Source: Gemmatimonadales bacterium
GTDB taxonomy: Bacteria > Gemmatimonadota > Gemmatimonadetes > Palauibacterales > Palauibacteraceae
Direction of reading: 5' to 3'
Length of the DNA: 64,000 nt
Assembly: GCA_009840115.1 (NCBI GenBank)
Contig: VXOJ01000049.1
Coordinates: 1-64,000, forward strand
Shown in pieces: positions 34,484 through 43,130 of the stretch. Position numbers and translations under genes: made by a program. Every line of letters begins with the position of its first letter. Positions within the stretch are counted from its first letter, which is position 1. Below the pieces are notes generated by a model. The model saw only the letters and a list, made by a program, of their open reading frames with translations, had not been told where the DNA came from and ran no database searches.

Positions 34484-35045
34484 GGCGTGCGAAGATGGGG
34501 CGAGATCCGCGGTTTCTCAAACGTCCCCGGCGCGCGCCTTTCGCCGGAGCGCGGCAGCGGTTGCCGTCGCGCTCACCGCCGTCGTCCACCCGTTCGGCGC
34601 CACGGGGGCGATGGGCCAGGCCATCGATCTCGAGGAGCTGGCATGGATCGCCGGCCACTGGGGCGGAGACGCCTTCGGAGGGCAGATCGAGGAGGCGTGG
34701 TTCAGCCCCGCGGGACGCTCGATGTCCGGCTCCTTCCGCCTCGTCCGGGACGGTCTCGCGGTCATGTACGAACTTCTGCTGCTGGAGCAGGATGACGATG
34801 GCGAGATCTACTACCGGTTCAAGCATGTCGGGCGAGGCTGGGTGCCATGGGAGGAGACGCGGCTCGAATATCGTCTCGCCGCCTTCGAAGGCCGGAAGGC
34901 CACCTTCCGGAGCACGGCGGAGACGCCGCCGCCGAACGCTCCCTGGTGGTTCACGTACGAGAGCCCGACAGGCAGCGAGCTGATCGTAACGATACATGGC
35001 AGCGCGGGCGGCGATCCCGTGGTGCTGTCGATGACAAGGCGATGA
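34482..35045 (+). CDS. Exported DUF6265-like protein
   Basis: This protein of about 187 residues has an N-terminal hydrophobic stretch (RRSAAAVAVALTAVVHPFG) compatible with a signal peptide. The single domain has the pattern LAWIAGHWGG, then EEAWFSPAGRSMSGSFRLVRDG, IYYRFKHVGRGW and a final ELIVTIHG, matching what I recall of DUF6265. These lipocalin-like proteins have no known reaction. The ATG used shares bases with the start of the minus-strand membrane gene; the ribosome site is weak (AGGGCGG). It may be co-transcribed with the plug protein 67 bp downstream. Confidence 0.75.
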   Translation: MACEDGARSAVSQTSPARAFRRSAAAVAVALTAVVHPFGATGAMGQAIDLEELAWIAGHWGGDAFGGQIEEAWFSPAGRSMSGSFRLVRDGLAVMYELLLLEQDDDGEIYYRFKHVGRGWVPWEETRLEYRLAAFEGRKATFRSTAETPPPNAPWWFTYESPTGSELIVTIHGSAGGDPVVLSMTRR

Positions 35046-35112
35046 GGCCGTATCTTTCGGGCGACGGAAAGCGTTCATCGGGGAGAGAGCCGGACTCGAC
35101 CGGGGGAGTCGC

Positions 35113-35934
35113 ATGAGTGTATTGGAGTCGAGACATGGAGGCGCCCGCCTGGCGGCGCTGACCCTCGTCGCGGCGGGCGTGCTGGCGGGTTCGCCGAGTT
35201 CGGCCGCGGCGCAGGAGGAGACGGAACGGGAGACGGCGGAGCTGATCGGGCAAGTGGTCAGCGCGTCGACGGGACTCCCGCTCGAAGGGGCCCGGGTGAT
35301 CCTCCTGGGTTCCGGGTACGGGGCGATCACCGATGCCGAAGGCAACTTCCGGGTCCCGCGGACCTGGGCCGGCAGGGACTCGGTCGAAGTGCGGTACATC
35401 GGGTATGAGGCCGGCTATACGATCATCGAGCTCGAGCCGGACCAGACGACGCGCGTCACGTTGACCCTTTCGAGTACCGTCATTCGCATCGCGGATCTCA
35501 CGGTGGAGGTACGGCAGACCCGCCGCGCACGGCACGTGGAGGGCTTCCTGGAACGCAGGGAAAAGGGGTTCGGGACCTTCTTCACGCCGCGGGACATCAT
35601 CAATCGTAACCCGCGTCTGCCCAGCGACCTCCTGCGCGGCCTGCCGAACGTCGCCGTGGGCCGGATCGAATACGGGAGAGCGGAGGTCTTCCTTGGAGAG
35701 GGTGCCCGGCTCGGATGTCCGCCGGCGCTCTACCTGGACGGGATGTACCAGGCGGGGATGCAGTTCGACGATCTCGAGAAGGAGGTTCTGGGCGCGGTCG
35801 AGGTCTACAGGCGGGACGTCGAGACGCCGATGGAGTTCATGCGCACGGGTTCGACCTGCGGCGCGATCGTGGTCTGGACGCCGGACGGCGCGGGCTTCCT
35901 GGACTGGGCCGGGGAACTTCCCCCCTTCGAATAG
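35113..35934 (+). CDS. Carboxypeptidase-like domain plus TonB-plug domain, no barrel
   Basis: This 273-residue exported protein has GGGGGAG before the ATG and a signal peptide ending AAAQE. It carries a carboxypeptidase-regulatory-like beta sandwich (LIGQVVSASTGLPLEGARV, VRYIGYEAGY). A TonB-receptor plug-like segment follows (FFTPRDIINRNPRLPSDLL, RGLPNV, CPPALYLDGMYQAG, GAVEVYRRD) and ends at GAIVVWTPDG. Full receptors continue for 500 or more residues as a barrel; this one stops. A second protein of the same design lies at 42.0-43.1 kb. A periplasmic signalling or scaffold role is possible; function unknown. Confidence 0.8.
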   Translation: MSVLESRHGGARLAALTLVAAGVLAGSPSSAAAQEETERETAELIGQVVSASTGLPLEGARVILLGSGYGAITDAEGNFRVPRTWAGRDSVEVRYIGYEAGYTIIELEPDQTTRVTLTLSSTVIRIADLTVEVRQTRRARHVEGFLERREKGFGTFFTPRDIINRNPRLPSDLLRGLPNVAVGRIEYGRAEVFLGEGARLGCPPALYLDGMYQAGMQFDDLEKEVLGAVEVYRRDVETPMEFMRTGSTCGAIVVWTPDGAGFLDWAGELPPFE

Positions 35935-35956
35935 CAGGGCGTGAAAAGACCCCGCG

Positions 35957-36379
35957 TCAGTCCCGCCCGCCCGCGGGCTCGCCGTTGAGGGTCAGCGTCC
36001 ATTCGAGTTCCATATCCTTCCGGAGCGAATGGTAGACGGAGCAGTAGCGTTCGAACGAGAGCATGACGGCCCGCCGAGCCTTGGCTTCGTCCACCTTGCC
36101 GGAGACGTGGAAGTCGAACTGGAGACCCTTCACGTAGCGCGGCGCCGCTTCCGCCCTGCGCGCCCTCGCCCGGACCGAGAGCCCGGTGAGTTCCTGGCGC
36201 CCCTTCTCGAGGATGACGACCACGTCGATCGCGGCACAGGCGGCGACGGATTCCACCATCAGGGCGACCGGGCTGGGGGCGATCCCCTCGTCCCCGTCGA
36301 TTCGCGTCTCGTGGTCGGCCCGGTCGGCGCTGAACTTGAGGCCGCCGTCCCACCGGACCTGGATTCCGTCCGTATCCAT
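35957..36379 (-). CDS. OsmC/Ohr-family protein
   Basis: This 140-residue protein starts at an ATG with GGAGAT 6 nt upstream; the frame is open further 5' but lacks a better start. It has the OsmC swap-dimer pattern: VRWDGGLKFSADR, APSPVALMVESVAACAAIDV (first peroxidatic Cys), a basic helix RQELTGLSV and SFERYCSVYHSLRKD (second Cys). Such proteins reduce organic hydroperoxides with dithiol partners in the cytoplasm. Together with the AhpD-like and UGSC selenoproteins it gives this window three candidate peroxide/redox enzymes. Confidence 0.88.
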   Translation of the reverse strand: MDTDGIQVRWDGGLKFSADRADHETRIDGDEGIAPSPVALMVESVAACAAIDVVVILEKGRQELTGLSVRARARRAEAAPRYVKGLQFDFHVSGKVDEAKARRAVMLSFERYCSVYHSLRKDMELEWTLTLNGEPAGGRD

Positions 36380-36533
36380 CTCGATCTCCGTGGCAAGTGT
36401 AGTGTCGCAGGAATACTGGGTTTGGACTCCGGCAACATAGTACAACGCGGCCGGCAGCCGGTGGCAAACGGGCTGCCGAACCGCTGAAACCGCCCCGGGA
36501 TGGAGGGCGTACGGGCTCTTCGGGAGGTGCGAC

Positions 36534-36818
36534 ATGTTTGAGTTCATCGGGAATTTTCTCTGGCTCGCCATCGCCGGCGCCGCTTCGGTCGGCGGCTACG
36601 TGACGATGAAGAGGTTCGTACACAGACGATTGCGCTTCGTGGACGGCGTTCACCGGCGCGGCGTTCCGCTCGTGGCCGGGATCGCAGGCGGCGTGGTCGG
36701 ATTGCTCGCTGCGGCCCTGCCGCTCATCACTCCCCTCACGGCCGTTCTGTTCGGGATCGGGGTCGGTACGGGCGTGGCGGCGGGCCGAAGGGAGATCAAG
36801 CGCCTCCCGAGCCCTTGA
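36534..36818 (+). CDS. Small membrane protein of unknown function
   Basis: This 94-residue protein has GGGAGG 7 nt before its ATG. It has an N-terminal helix (FIGNFLWLAIAGAASVGGYV), a basic amphipathic linker (MKRFVHRRLRFVDGVHRRG) and two more helices in the C-terminal half. No family recognised. Its stop overlaps the TTG start of the M20 peptidase (TTGA), so the two are translationally coupled; whether it assists that enzyme is unknown. Confidence 0.7.
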   Translation: MFEFIGNFLWLAIAGAASVGGYVTMKRFVHRRLRFVDGVHRRGVPLVAGIAGGVVGLLAAALPLITPLTAVLFGIGVGTGVAAGRREIKRLPSP

Positions 36819-37987
36819 CCTTCTCCGCGGATCCGCTCCGCCTCACAACCGTCCTCGCGGACCTCGTCACCACGAACTCCGTGAATCCGACCCTCGTGGA
36901 GGGGGCGCCGGGCGAGACGGAGATCGCGCGCCTCACGACCCGGCACATGCGCGAGGCGGGCCTCGAAGTGACCCGGTACGAACCCGAGGCGGGCCGGCCG
37001 AGCGTCATCGGGCGCCTCGCGGGCGTTGGGGGAGGGCCGGCCCTGATGCTGAACGCCCACTACGACACGGTCGGCGTGGAGGGCATGGATGCGCCGTTTT
37101 CGCCGAGCATACGGGACGGGCGGCTCTACGGACGGGGGGCCTGTGACATGAAGGGGGCGCTGGCCGCCTGCATCGAGGCCGCCCGGCTCCTCCACGAATC
37201 GGAAACGCACCTTGCCGGCGACGTCCTCGTGGCCGCCGTGGCGGACGAAGAATACGCGAGCCTGGGCACCGCGGACCTGCTCGAACGGCGCGCGCGCGGT
37301 GAACTGGCCTTCGACGCCGCGATCGTCACGGAACCCACATCGCTGGATCTGTGCATCGCCCACCGCGGGTTCACGTGGATCGAGATCACGACCCGCGGGC
37401 GCGCCGCCCACGGAAGCCGCTACCGCGACGGTATCGACGCGAATCTTCGCATGGGACGCGTCTTGCACCGGCTGGAGGCGTTCATTGACGAACTCCAGTC
37501 CCGGCCGGGGCACGCCCTTCTCGGCCCCCCCTCGATGCACGCGGCGCTGCTCGAGGGCGGGAGCGGGATCAGCACCTACTCCCCGCGCTGCACGCTCAAG
37601 GTCGAGCGGCGCACCGTGCCGCCCGAGACGCGGGAGTCCGTGGAGGAAGAGATCGCCGCCATACTCGACGACCTGAGGACCGAGGACCCGTCCCTCGAGG
37701 TCGCCTGGTCGACCTTCTTCCACCGCGAACCCTTCGAGACGACGCCGGAGGCGCCCGTCGCGGCCTGCGTATCGCGCGCCGCCCGCACCGTGCTCGGCCG
37801 CGCGCCAGCGGTCATCGGCGACTCCCCCTGGATGGACTCCGCCCTGACGCAGGCCGCGGGCGTCGACAGCGTCGTGATCGGCCCGCACGGCGAAGGTGCG
37901 CACGCCGACGTCGAGTGGGTGGACCTCGCGTCGTGCGCGAGGCTGGCCGAGATCCTCGCCGGGGCCGCGGCCGACTACTGCGGCTGA
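36815..37987 (+). CDS. M20-family metallopeptidase/deacylase (ArgE/DapE-like)
   Basis: This protein of about 390 residues starts at a TTG coupled to the preceding stop. Its zinc ligands and catalytic residues are visible: LNAHYDTV (first His and Asp), GRGACDMKGALAA (bridging Asp), DEEYASLGTADL (catalytic Glu pair), IVTEPTSLDL and a final HGEGAHADVEWV. This pattern fits acetylornithine deacetylase, succinyl-diaminopimelate desuccinylase or related exo-/dipeptidases. Two cobalt/zinc ions hydrolyse an amide bond; the exact acyl substrate is not deducible. It ends 12 bp into the convergent SDR gene. Confidence 0.9.
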   Translation: MTFSADPLRLTTVLADLVTTNSVNPTLVEGAPGETEIARLTTRHMREAGLEVTRYEPEAGRPSVIGRLAGVGGGPALMLNAHYDTVGVEGMDAPFSPSIRDGRLYGRGACDMKGALAACIEAARLLHESETHLAGDVLVAAVADEEYASLGTADLLERRARGELAFDAAIVTEPTSLDLCIAHRGFTWIEITTRGRAAHGSRYRDGIDANLRMGRVLHRLEAFIDELQSRPGHALLGPPSMHAALLEGGSGISTYSPRCTLKVERRTVPPETRESVEEEIAAILDDLRTEDPSLEVAWSTFFHREPFETTPEAPVAACVSRAARTVLGRAPAVIGDSPWMDSALTQAAGVDSVVIGPHGEGAHADVEWVDLASCARLAEILAGAAADYCG

Positions 37988-38896
37988 CCGGGGCCGTTGG
38001 CACCCTCGGATCGCGTGACGCCCGTCCATTCGAGGCTCCGGTCCCAGAGCTCCCGGGCGAGATCTGCGTCGTAGGCCTGTGCGGTCGCGGCGACCTCATC
38101 TTCCACCTTGAAGTACCTCCCGGTCACCGCATCGCGGGCGGGGTCCGCGACGAGCCGCATCACGGCGCGGCCGCCGACCTCGGGCTTCGCCATCAGGCCC
38201 CTGGCCGCGTGCAGGAGCAGGCCCAGCGCGCTCCGGTTCTTCCGCCAGATCCGGGTGCGGAGCACGCCGGGGTGCATGGCGTTCGCGGTGATCCCGCGGG
38301 CGCCCCAGCGCCGCACCGACTCGAAGGTGAAGAGGGCGTTGGCCAGCTTCGTGTCGCCGTAGGCCTGGAAACCGCCCTTCCAGGCGTCGCCGCGGACGAT
38401 GGGCTCGAGGGCGGCGCGGCGCAGGTCCCCGTTGCGGTGGGCTTCGGAACTCACGTTGACGATCCGGCCCCGCCCGGCCGCGAGCGGTGCGAGCAGCCGG
38501 TGGGTGAGGAGGAAATGGCCGAGGTGGTTCGTCGCGAACGTGACCTCGAAGCCCTCGGACGTGATCTCGCGCCGGTGGAGCCAGACGCCGGCGTTGTTCA
38601 CGAGAATGTCGATGGCGCGGAAGCGGGCGGCCAGGCGGTCGGCGAGGGTGCGGACGTCGGCCTGGAGCGAGAGGTCGGCGAGTTCGAGGCGGACATCCGC
38701 GCCCGTCGCGGCCCCCGCCTGCCGCACGTCGGCGAGCGCCGGCTCCCCCCGCTCGCGGCTGCGGCATACCAGGGTCACGTCGGCGCGCGCGCGCGAGGAG
38801 TTCGGCGGCGGACTTCCCGACGCCCGAGTTGGCGCCGGTGACGACGGCGACCTGCCCTTTCAGGTCGAGAGCCGCTCCTTCCACCGCCTCCGTCAT
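37975..38896 (-). pseudogene. Short-chain dehydrogenase/reductase gene broken by a frameshift in a GC run
   Basis: The first ~30 residues (QVAVVTGANSGVGKSAAELL) lie in one frame and the remainder (LVCRSRERGE, DILVNNAGVWLHRREITSE, then the catalytic YGDTKLAN, Y-x3-K) in another. The switch falls in a 13-nt alternating GC run at 38783-38795. Both halves together make a normal SDR resembling retinol-dehydrogenase/oxidoreductase subtypes, with the glycine-rich TGxxxGxG and NNAG motifs intact. The start overlaps the PQQ-dehydrogenase stop (TGATG), so expression would depend on that gene. Sequencing or assembly error in the GC run, slippage-mediated phase variation, or a true pseudogene are all possible. 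Confidence 0.8.
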
Positions 38897-40905
38897 CGGG
38901 CCGGGAGGGCGAACGCCTGCAGCTTCGAGTCGACCTGTCCGTCGGCGGAGGTCGCGACGACGACGAACTGGCGTCCGGACCGGGTGCGATACGTCATCGG
39001 GTTGCCGCGCCCCAACCCTCCATCCAGGCCCCCTCGCCAGAGGGTGGCTCCATCGCGGACATCCATGGCCTCAAGCCACGGAGTGCCGCCCGCCAGGAAC
39101 ACAATCCCGCCCGCCGTCGCCAGCGGCCCCGACGTCGTGCCGTGGCTCTGCGGCGTGCCTCCCATGGGCGGCAGGTCGAGGCCCGCGAGCGCCGGGTGCT
39201 CCCGGATCGCGGAGTCGTCCCCGAACGGGCGCTGCCACAGGTGGGCCCCCGTGTTGAGGTCGATCGCCGTGATCGTGCCGTAGGGCGGCTTGAGGATCGG
39301 AAGCCCGCCGGCCACCGAGAGGGTGCTCGCGAAGTTCGGGAGGTAGTCCGCGTCCCCGGCCCCCGGCTCCGCCGCGGCGACGCGCGCGAGGAAGGGATCG
39401 TCATACGCCTTCACGAACATTTGGCCGCTCTCCGGATCGATCGCCGCGCCGCCCCACCCCGCCCCGCCGATGAGCCCCGGCATCATGATCGTCCCTTCGA
39501 CGGAGGGCGGCGTGAAGATCGGCCCGGTGCGGTGGCGGCCGAACACCTCCAGCGCCTCCGCCCTCAGTTCAGGCGTGAAATCGATGAGGTCGTCTTCCGT
39601 GATCCCCTGGCGGGAGAACGGCGCGGGCCGCGTCGGGAACGGCTGGGTCGGCCACGGCACCTCGCCGGGAACCGTGCTCTCGGGCACGGCCCGCTCCTCG
39701 ACCGGCCACACGGGCTCGCCGGTCTCGCGGTCCAGCACGTACGTGAAGGCCGTCTTCCCCACCGCCACGACCGCGTCGATCTGGCGCCCGTCGACCTCGA
39801 TCGTCACGAGCCCGGGCGGCGCGGGCAGGTCGTAGTCCCACAGCCCGTGGTGAACGGTCTGGAAGTGCCACACGCGCTCGCCCGTCCGCGCATCCAGGCA
39901 CACGAGCGACTCCGCGAACAGGTTCTGCCCCCGCCGGTGCCCGCCGTAGAAGTCGTTGTTCGGCGTCGAGACGGGCAGGTAGAGGAGCCCGCGCTCGGGG
40001 TCCAGCGAGAACGGCGCCCATACGTTCGCCGATCCGGTGTACGACCAGGACTCGTCCTCCCACGTCTCGACCCCGTACTCCCCTTCCTTGGGGATGGTGT
40101 GGAAGGTCCAGCGCAGTTCGCCGGTGCGCGCGTCGAACGCCTGGACGTCGCCGGGCGGGTTGTTGCGATAGATCCGGTTGTCCGGGACGCCGCTGCCCAC
40201 GATGACGATGTCCTCGTACACGACGGCGGGTGAGGTGTTGGAGATGTGAAGCCGGTTCGCGTCCCAGGCGAGCCCCTCCGTCAGGTCGACCTCGCCCCCA
40301 TCGCCGAAATCGGGAATCGGCTCGCCGGTGGCGGCGTCGAGCGCGATCAGCCGCCAGCGCGAGTTGAGGAAGATCCGGCGCTCGCTTCCATCGCTCCACT
40401 GCGCGATCCCGCGGTGACAGAAGCGGCAGCCGCGGTGGAGGTTCCCCCACTCCCACGCCTTGGGGTCGTAGTTCCAGAACTCCTCTCCCGTCTCCGCGTC
40501 CAGCGCGACGACCCGGCTGTAGGGGGTCGAGAGCCACATCGTGTCGTTGATGACGATCGGCGTCGCCTCGAAGGCGCCCGGCGCGACGCGTTCGCCCTGG
40601 ATGGGGCTCGCCGCGTCCGGAATCGGCTCTTCTCCCGTCTCCCAGACCCAGGCGGCCTCGAGTTCCGCGACGTTGGAGCGGTCGATGTCGGTGAGAGCGG
40701 AATACTTGAGGCCGCCGGGGTCGCCGCCGTACACCGGCCAGTCGTCGCCCGCGTACGCCGCCATCGGCTGCAAACTTTCCCCGGCATCGCCGGCGGCTTC
40801 GTCGCCGCCGCAGCCCGAGAACGCAATCCCGAATCCAAACGCCAACCACGCGAGGGCCGGCATGGCGGGGGCAACGCGGGGCATCGGGAACCATCGTCGG
40901 GGCAT
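38893..40905 (-). CDS. PQQ-dependent dehydrogenase lipoprotein (glucose/alcohol type)
   Basis: This 670-residue lipoprotein has GGAGG 4 nt before its ATG and a lipobox FSGC. The quinoprotein eight-bladed propeller is marked by repeated Trp-docking motifs such as VVALDAETGEEFWNYDPK, VQAFDARTGELRWTFHTI, VCLDARTGERVWHFQTVHHG and TAIDLNTGAHLW, plus NDFYGGHRRGQNL near the cofactor. PQQ is carried in the periplasm and electrons pass to ubiquinone or a cytochrome. An unusual CRFCH segment (C160-x2-C163-H164) sits near the PQQ entrance. No pqq biosynthesis genes are in the window. Its stop is coupled to the SDR start. The substrate, sugar or alcohol, is undetermined. Confidence 0.9.
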   Translation of the reverse strand: MPRRWFPMPRVAPAMPALAWLAFGFGIAFSGCGGDEAAGDAGESLQPMAAYAGDDWPVYGGDPGGLKYSALTDIDRSNVAELEAAWVWETGEEPIPDAASPIQGERVAPGAFEATPIVINDTMWLSTPYSRVVALDAETGEEFWNYDPKAWEWGNLHRGCRFCHRGIAQWSDGSERRIFLNSRWRLIALDAATGEPIPDFGDGGEVDLTEGLAWDANRLHISNTSPAVVYEDIVIVGSGVPDNRIYRNNPPGDVQAFDARTGELRWTFHTIPKEGEYGVETWEDESWSYTGSANVWAPFSLDPERGLLYLPVSTPNNDFYGGHRRGQNLFAESLVCLDARTGERVWHFQTVHHGLWDYDLPAPPGLVTIEVDGRQIDAVVAVGKTAFTYVLDRETGEPVWPVEERAVPESTVPGEVPWPTQPFPTRPAPFSRQGITEDDLIDFTPELRAEALEVFGRHRTGPIFTPPSVEGTIMMPGLIGGAGWGGAAIDPESGQMFVKAYDDPFLARVAAAEPGAGDADYLPNFASTLSVAGGLPILKPPYGTITAIDLNTGAHLWQRPFGDDSAIREHPALAGLDLPPMGGTPQSHGTTSGPLATAGGIVFLAGGTPWLEAMDVRDGATLWRGGLDGGLGRGNPMTYRTRSGRQFVVVATSADGQVDSKLQAFALPAR

Positions 40906-41036
40906 GCGTCCTCCGGTATATCGTCGGCAGATGAACTGTCGTCGCAAACGGATCTCAGGGGCGGGAATCTGGGGGGCACGCCCGGATGCGGCGAGTCCGC
41001 CGCCGTCCGCGGCGTTCGGTCGGTGGCGGGTTCAGA

Positions 41037-41936
41037 TCATTCGCCGGCGAGGAGTCCCGGGTTGTGCCGGCGGGCATAGTCCACGCAGGCCTCCCAGTCC
41101 GCTGCGTAGAAGGCCCGGGCGCGCGCGAGTTGCGCTTCGGTGAGAAGCGGGTCGGCACTCAGGATCCGCTCCGGCGCGACCCCTCCGAGCGTCACGCCCG
41201 CGTGCCAGGCGAGCCGGCGAGACCGCACACGGAGCCACCGGAGGCCGGCGGACGCGGGCTCTACGCGCCGCTTCACGGGCCAGCGCCGGCCCACCTCGCG
41301 CAGGAGCCGGTACTGCCGGTCGCGATAGGAACGGTTCGACGGACGGAACGAGATCCGGGCCTCCTCGTACGCCGCGCCCACGTAGTCGGCGATGGTGCGA
41401 ACGAATCCCCGGGGATCCGCGACGAGACGGTCGAAGAAGAGGACGAGGGGCCGATGTTCGAAGTGGTCCTCGAGCACCCGGATGCGTTCGCGGAAGAGGG
41501 CCGAGGACTGCGGCCGGACGCCTTCGTCGCGCTCGAGGTCGATGAAGGCCTCGAACGGGACGTAGCGCAGTTCCTTGATCTCCCGGAGATACACCGACCG
41601 GAGCCACTCATCGTGGCGGCGCAGGACCAGAATCGGCCGGGCCGCCGGCGCCGCGCGCGCGAACCACTCCACGGCGGGCGTCAACTCGCGGTATCCGAGT
41701 TGCCGGGACACGAGCACGGGAAGATCTCCGCCCCGCCGCATCACCTTCGCGCTCTGCCGAAACCGGGTGCGCGGCACGTAGCGCACGCCCCGAAAACGCG
41801 GAAACACGCGCTCCTGCAGCCACCGCGAGGCCGCCCGGCCCGCTCCCACGTGGAAAAAGACTTCCGGGGCCGTCTTCGGTGCCGCAGCGTGTGACGGTTT
41901 CGTGATGTGAACCTCGGCGTCGGGCATCGGAGCCAT
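41037..41936 (-). CDS. Sulfotransferase-family-like protein
   Basis: This protein of about 299 residues contains EVFFHVGAGRAASRWLQERV, reminiscent of the 5'-phosphosulfate-binding loop of PAPS sulfotransferases (IFVHIPKTGTTWLQ type), with ILVLRRHDEWLRSVYLREI as the 3'-phosphate region (RxxxxxxxS/Y). The conserved Lys of KTGT is replaced by Arg/Ala. It is a soluble cytoplasmic-looking protein without signal peptide. It may modify a surface glycan or small metabolite, or be a degenerate member. It is divergent from a TonB-plug protein gene 103 bp away. Confidence 0.75.
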   Translation of the reverse strand: MAPMPDAEVHITKPSHAAAPKTAPEVFFHVGAGRAASRWLQERVFPRFRGVRYVPRTRFRQSAKVMRRGGDLPVLVSRQLGYRELTPAVEWFARAAPAARPILVLRRHDEWLRSVYLREIKELRYVPFEAFIDLERDEGVRPQSSALFRERIRVLEDHFEHRPLVLFFDRLVADPRGFVRTIADYVGAAYEEARISFRPSNRSYRDRQYRLLREVGRRWPVKRRVEPASAGLRWLRVRSRRLAWHAGVTLGGVAPERILSADPLLTEAQLARARAFYAADWEACVDYARRHNPGLLAGE

Positions 41937-42039
41937 GTGACGCCGCTGGTGATTCCGGCGTCTTCCGGACAGCATCCGGGAACGTAGCCTCACCACGCCG
42001 CCATCGGGACGGGCGATGCACCTCGCGGGAGTGACGGAC

Positions 42040-43128
42040 ATGTATCACGGACGAGCGTGGGCGCTGGCCATTCTGGTCGCGCTGCAACCGGTTGTCCTCC
42101 CCGGCGGCGTGGGGGGCCAGTCGCTGGACGACTGCGACGACCGGGCCTCCCTCCGGATCTCGATCGTGGACGAGTCCGGCTTCATTCCGATTCCCGAAGC
42201 CACGGTGGTTCTGCGCTGGACGGACACGGTGCGGCGGCCCGTGCGCGAAACCGCAGGCACGGACGGACACTTGCTGCTCTGCGCTCCGCGGGACGCGGGG
42301 GAGGCCACGCTCTGGGCGGAGTTCGGCGACGCATCCAGCCAGGAAGCCGTCGTGGCCCTTGAAGCGGGGGTGCCGCATGACGTCGAACTTCGGCTTCTCC
42401 TGTCCGAGACCGGTACCGGACGGCTCGTGGGGCTCGTCCGCGACGCCGCTACGGATGAGCCCGTGGCCGCGGCGGCCGTGTCCATCCTCGGCGGCACCGG
42501 CGAAGTGTCGAGCAATCGGCGGGGCCGCTTCGTCCTCAGCGGCGTGCCCGTCGGTCGGCGCGAGATCGCCGTGCGCCACATTGGCTATGCGCCTTTCCGC
42601 CATCCGGTCGCGGTGGCCCGCGGCCACACGACCGAAATCGAGATCGGTCTCGTCCCGGAACCGGTGGAGCTGGAGCCGCTGGTCGCGACCGTTGTTCGGT
42701 CTCGCCGGCTGGAGACCCGGGGCTTCTACGAGAGAAAATACTGGGGAGAACTGGTCAGCGGCGGCACGTTCTTCACGGCCGAGGACATCGAGCGCCGGAA
42801 TCCCCTCCGGATCACGCAGATGGTCGCAGATATCCCGGGAATCCGACTCCGGAACTGCGGCGTGCGGCAGAACGACTGCAAGCTGTACAACACCCGGATA
42901 TCGGACATCTCTTCGAACGATGGCTGCCTGATGAACATCTACCTCGACGGCAGCCTCATCGTGCGCAGGGGTCGGATCGGGGGCGGTGCCGTACCGAACA
43001 TCAACGATTTCGTCCTTCCGATCGAGATCGCGGGTGTCGAGGTCTATCTGGGCCCTTCGGAGCTGCCGGCCGAGTTCGCCGGGATGGAATCCCGCTGTGG
43101 CGTCGTCGTGATCTGGACGAGGTCGTGA
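42040..43128 (+). CDS. Carboxypeptidase-like domain plus TonB-plug domain, no barrel (second copy)
   Basis: This 362-residue exported protein has GGGAG 8 nt before the ATG; the signal peptide ends near GVGGQS. It has two beta-sandwich modules. The first (ISIVDESGFIPIPEATVV) is atypical; the second (LVGLVRDAATDEPVAAAAV, VRHIGYAPFRHPV) is a canonical carboxypeptidase-regulatory domain. A plug-like part follows, FFTAEDIERRNPLRITQMV, a Cys-bounded loop (NCGVRQNDC) and MNIYLDGSLIVRR, ending before any barrel. The same FFT-x2-DI-x2-RNP motif occurs in the 35.1-35.9 kb protein, so they are paralogues. Confidence 0.8.
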   Translation: MYHGRAWALAILVALQPVVLPGGVGGQSLDDCDDRASLRISIVDESGFIPIPEATVVLRWTDTVRRPVRETAGTDGHLLLCAPRDAGEATLWAEFGDASSQEAVVALEAGVPHDVELRLLLSETGTGRLVGLVRDAATDEPVAAAAVSILGGTGEVSSNRRGRFVLSGVPVGRREIAVRHIGYAPFRHPVAVARGHTTEIEIGLVPEPVELEPLVATVVRSRRLETRGFYERKYWGELVSGGTFFTAEDIERRNPLRITQMVADIPGIRLRNCGVRQNDCKLYNTRISDISSNDGCLMNIYLDGSLIVRRGRIGGGAVPNINDFVLPIEIAGVEVYLGPSELPAEFAGMESRCGVVVIWTRS

Positions 43129-43130
43129 GT

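Noticed and set aside
38783-38795. Programmed ribosomal frameshift or a further selenocysteine site in the SDR gene
   Set aside because: The break is a frame change in a GC repeat, not a TGA, and there is no slippery heptamer or obvious stimulatory structure.
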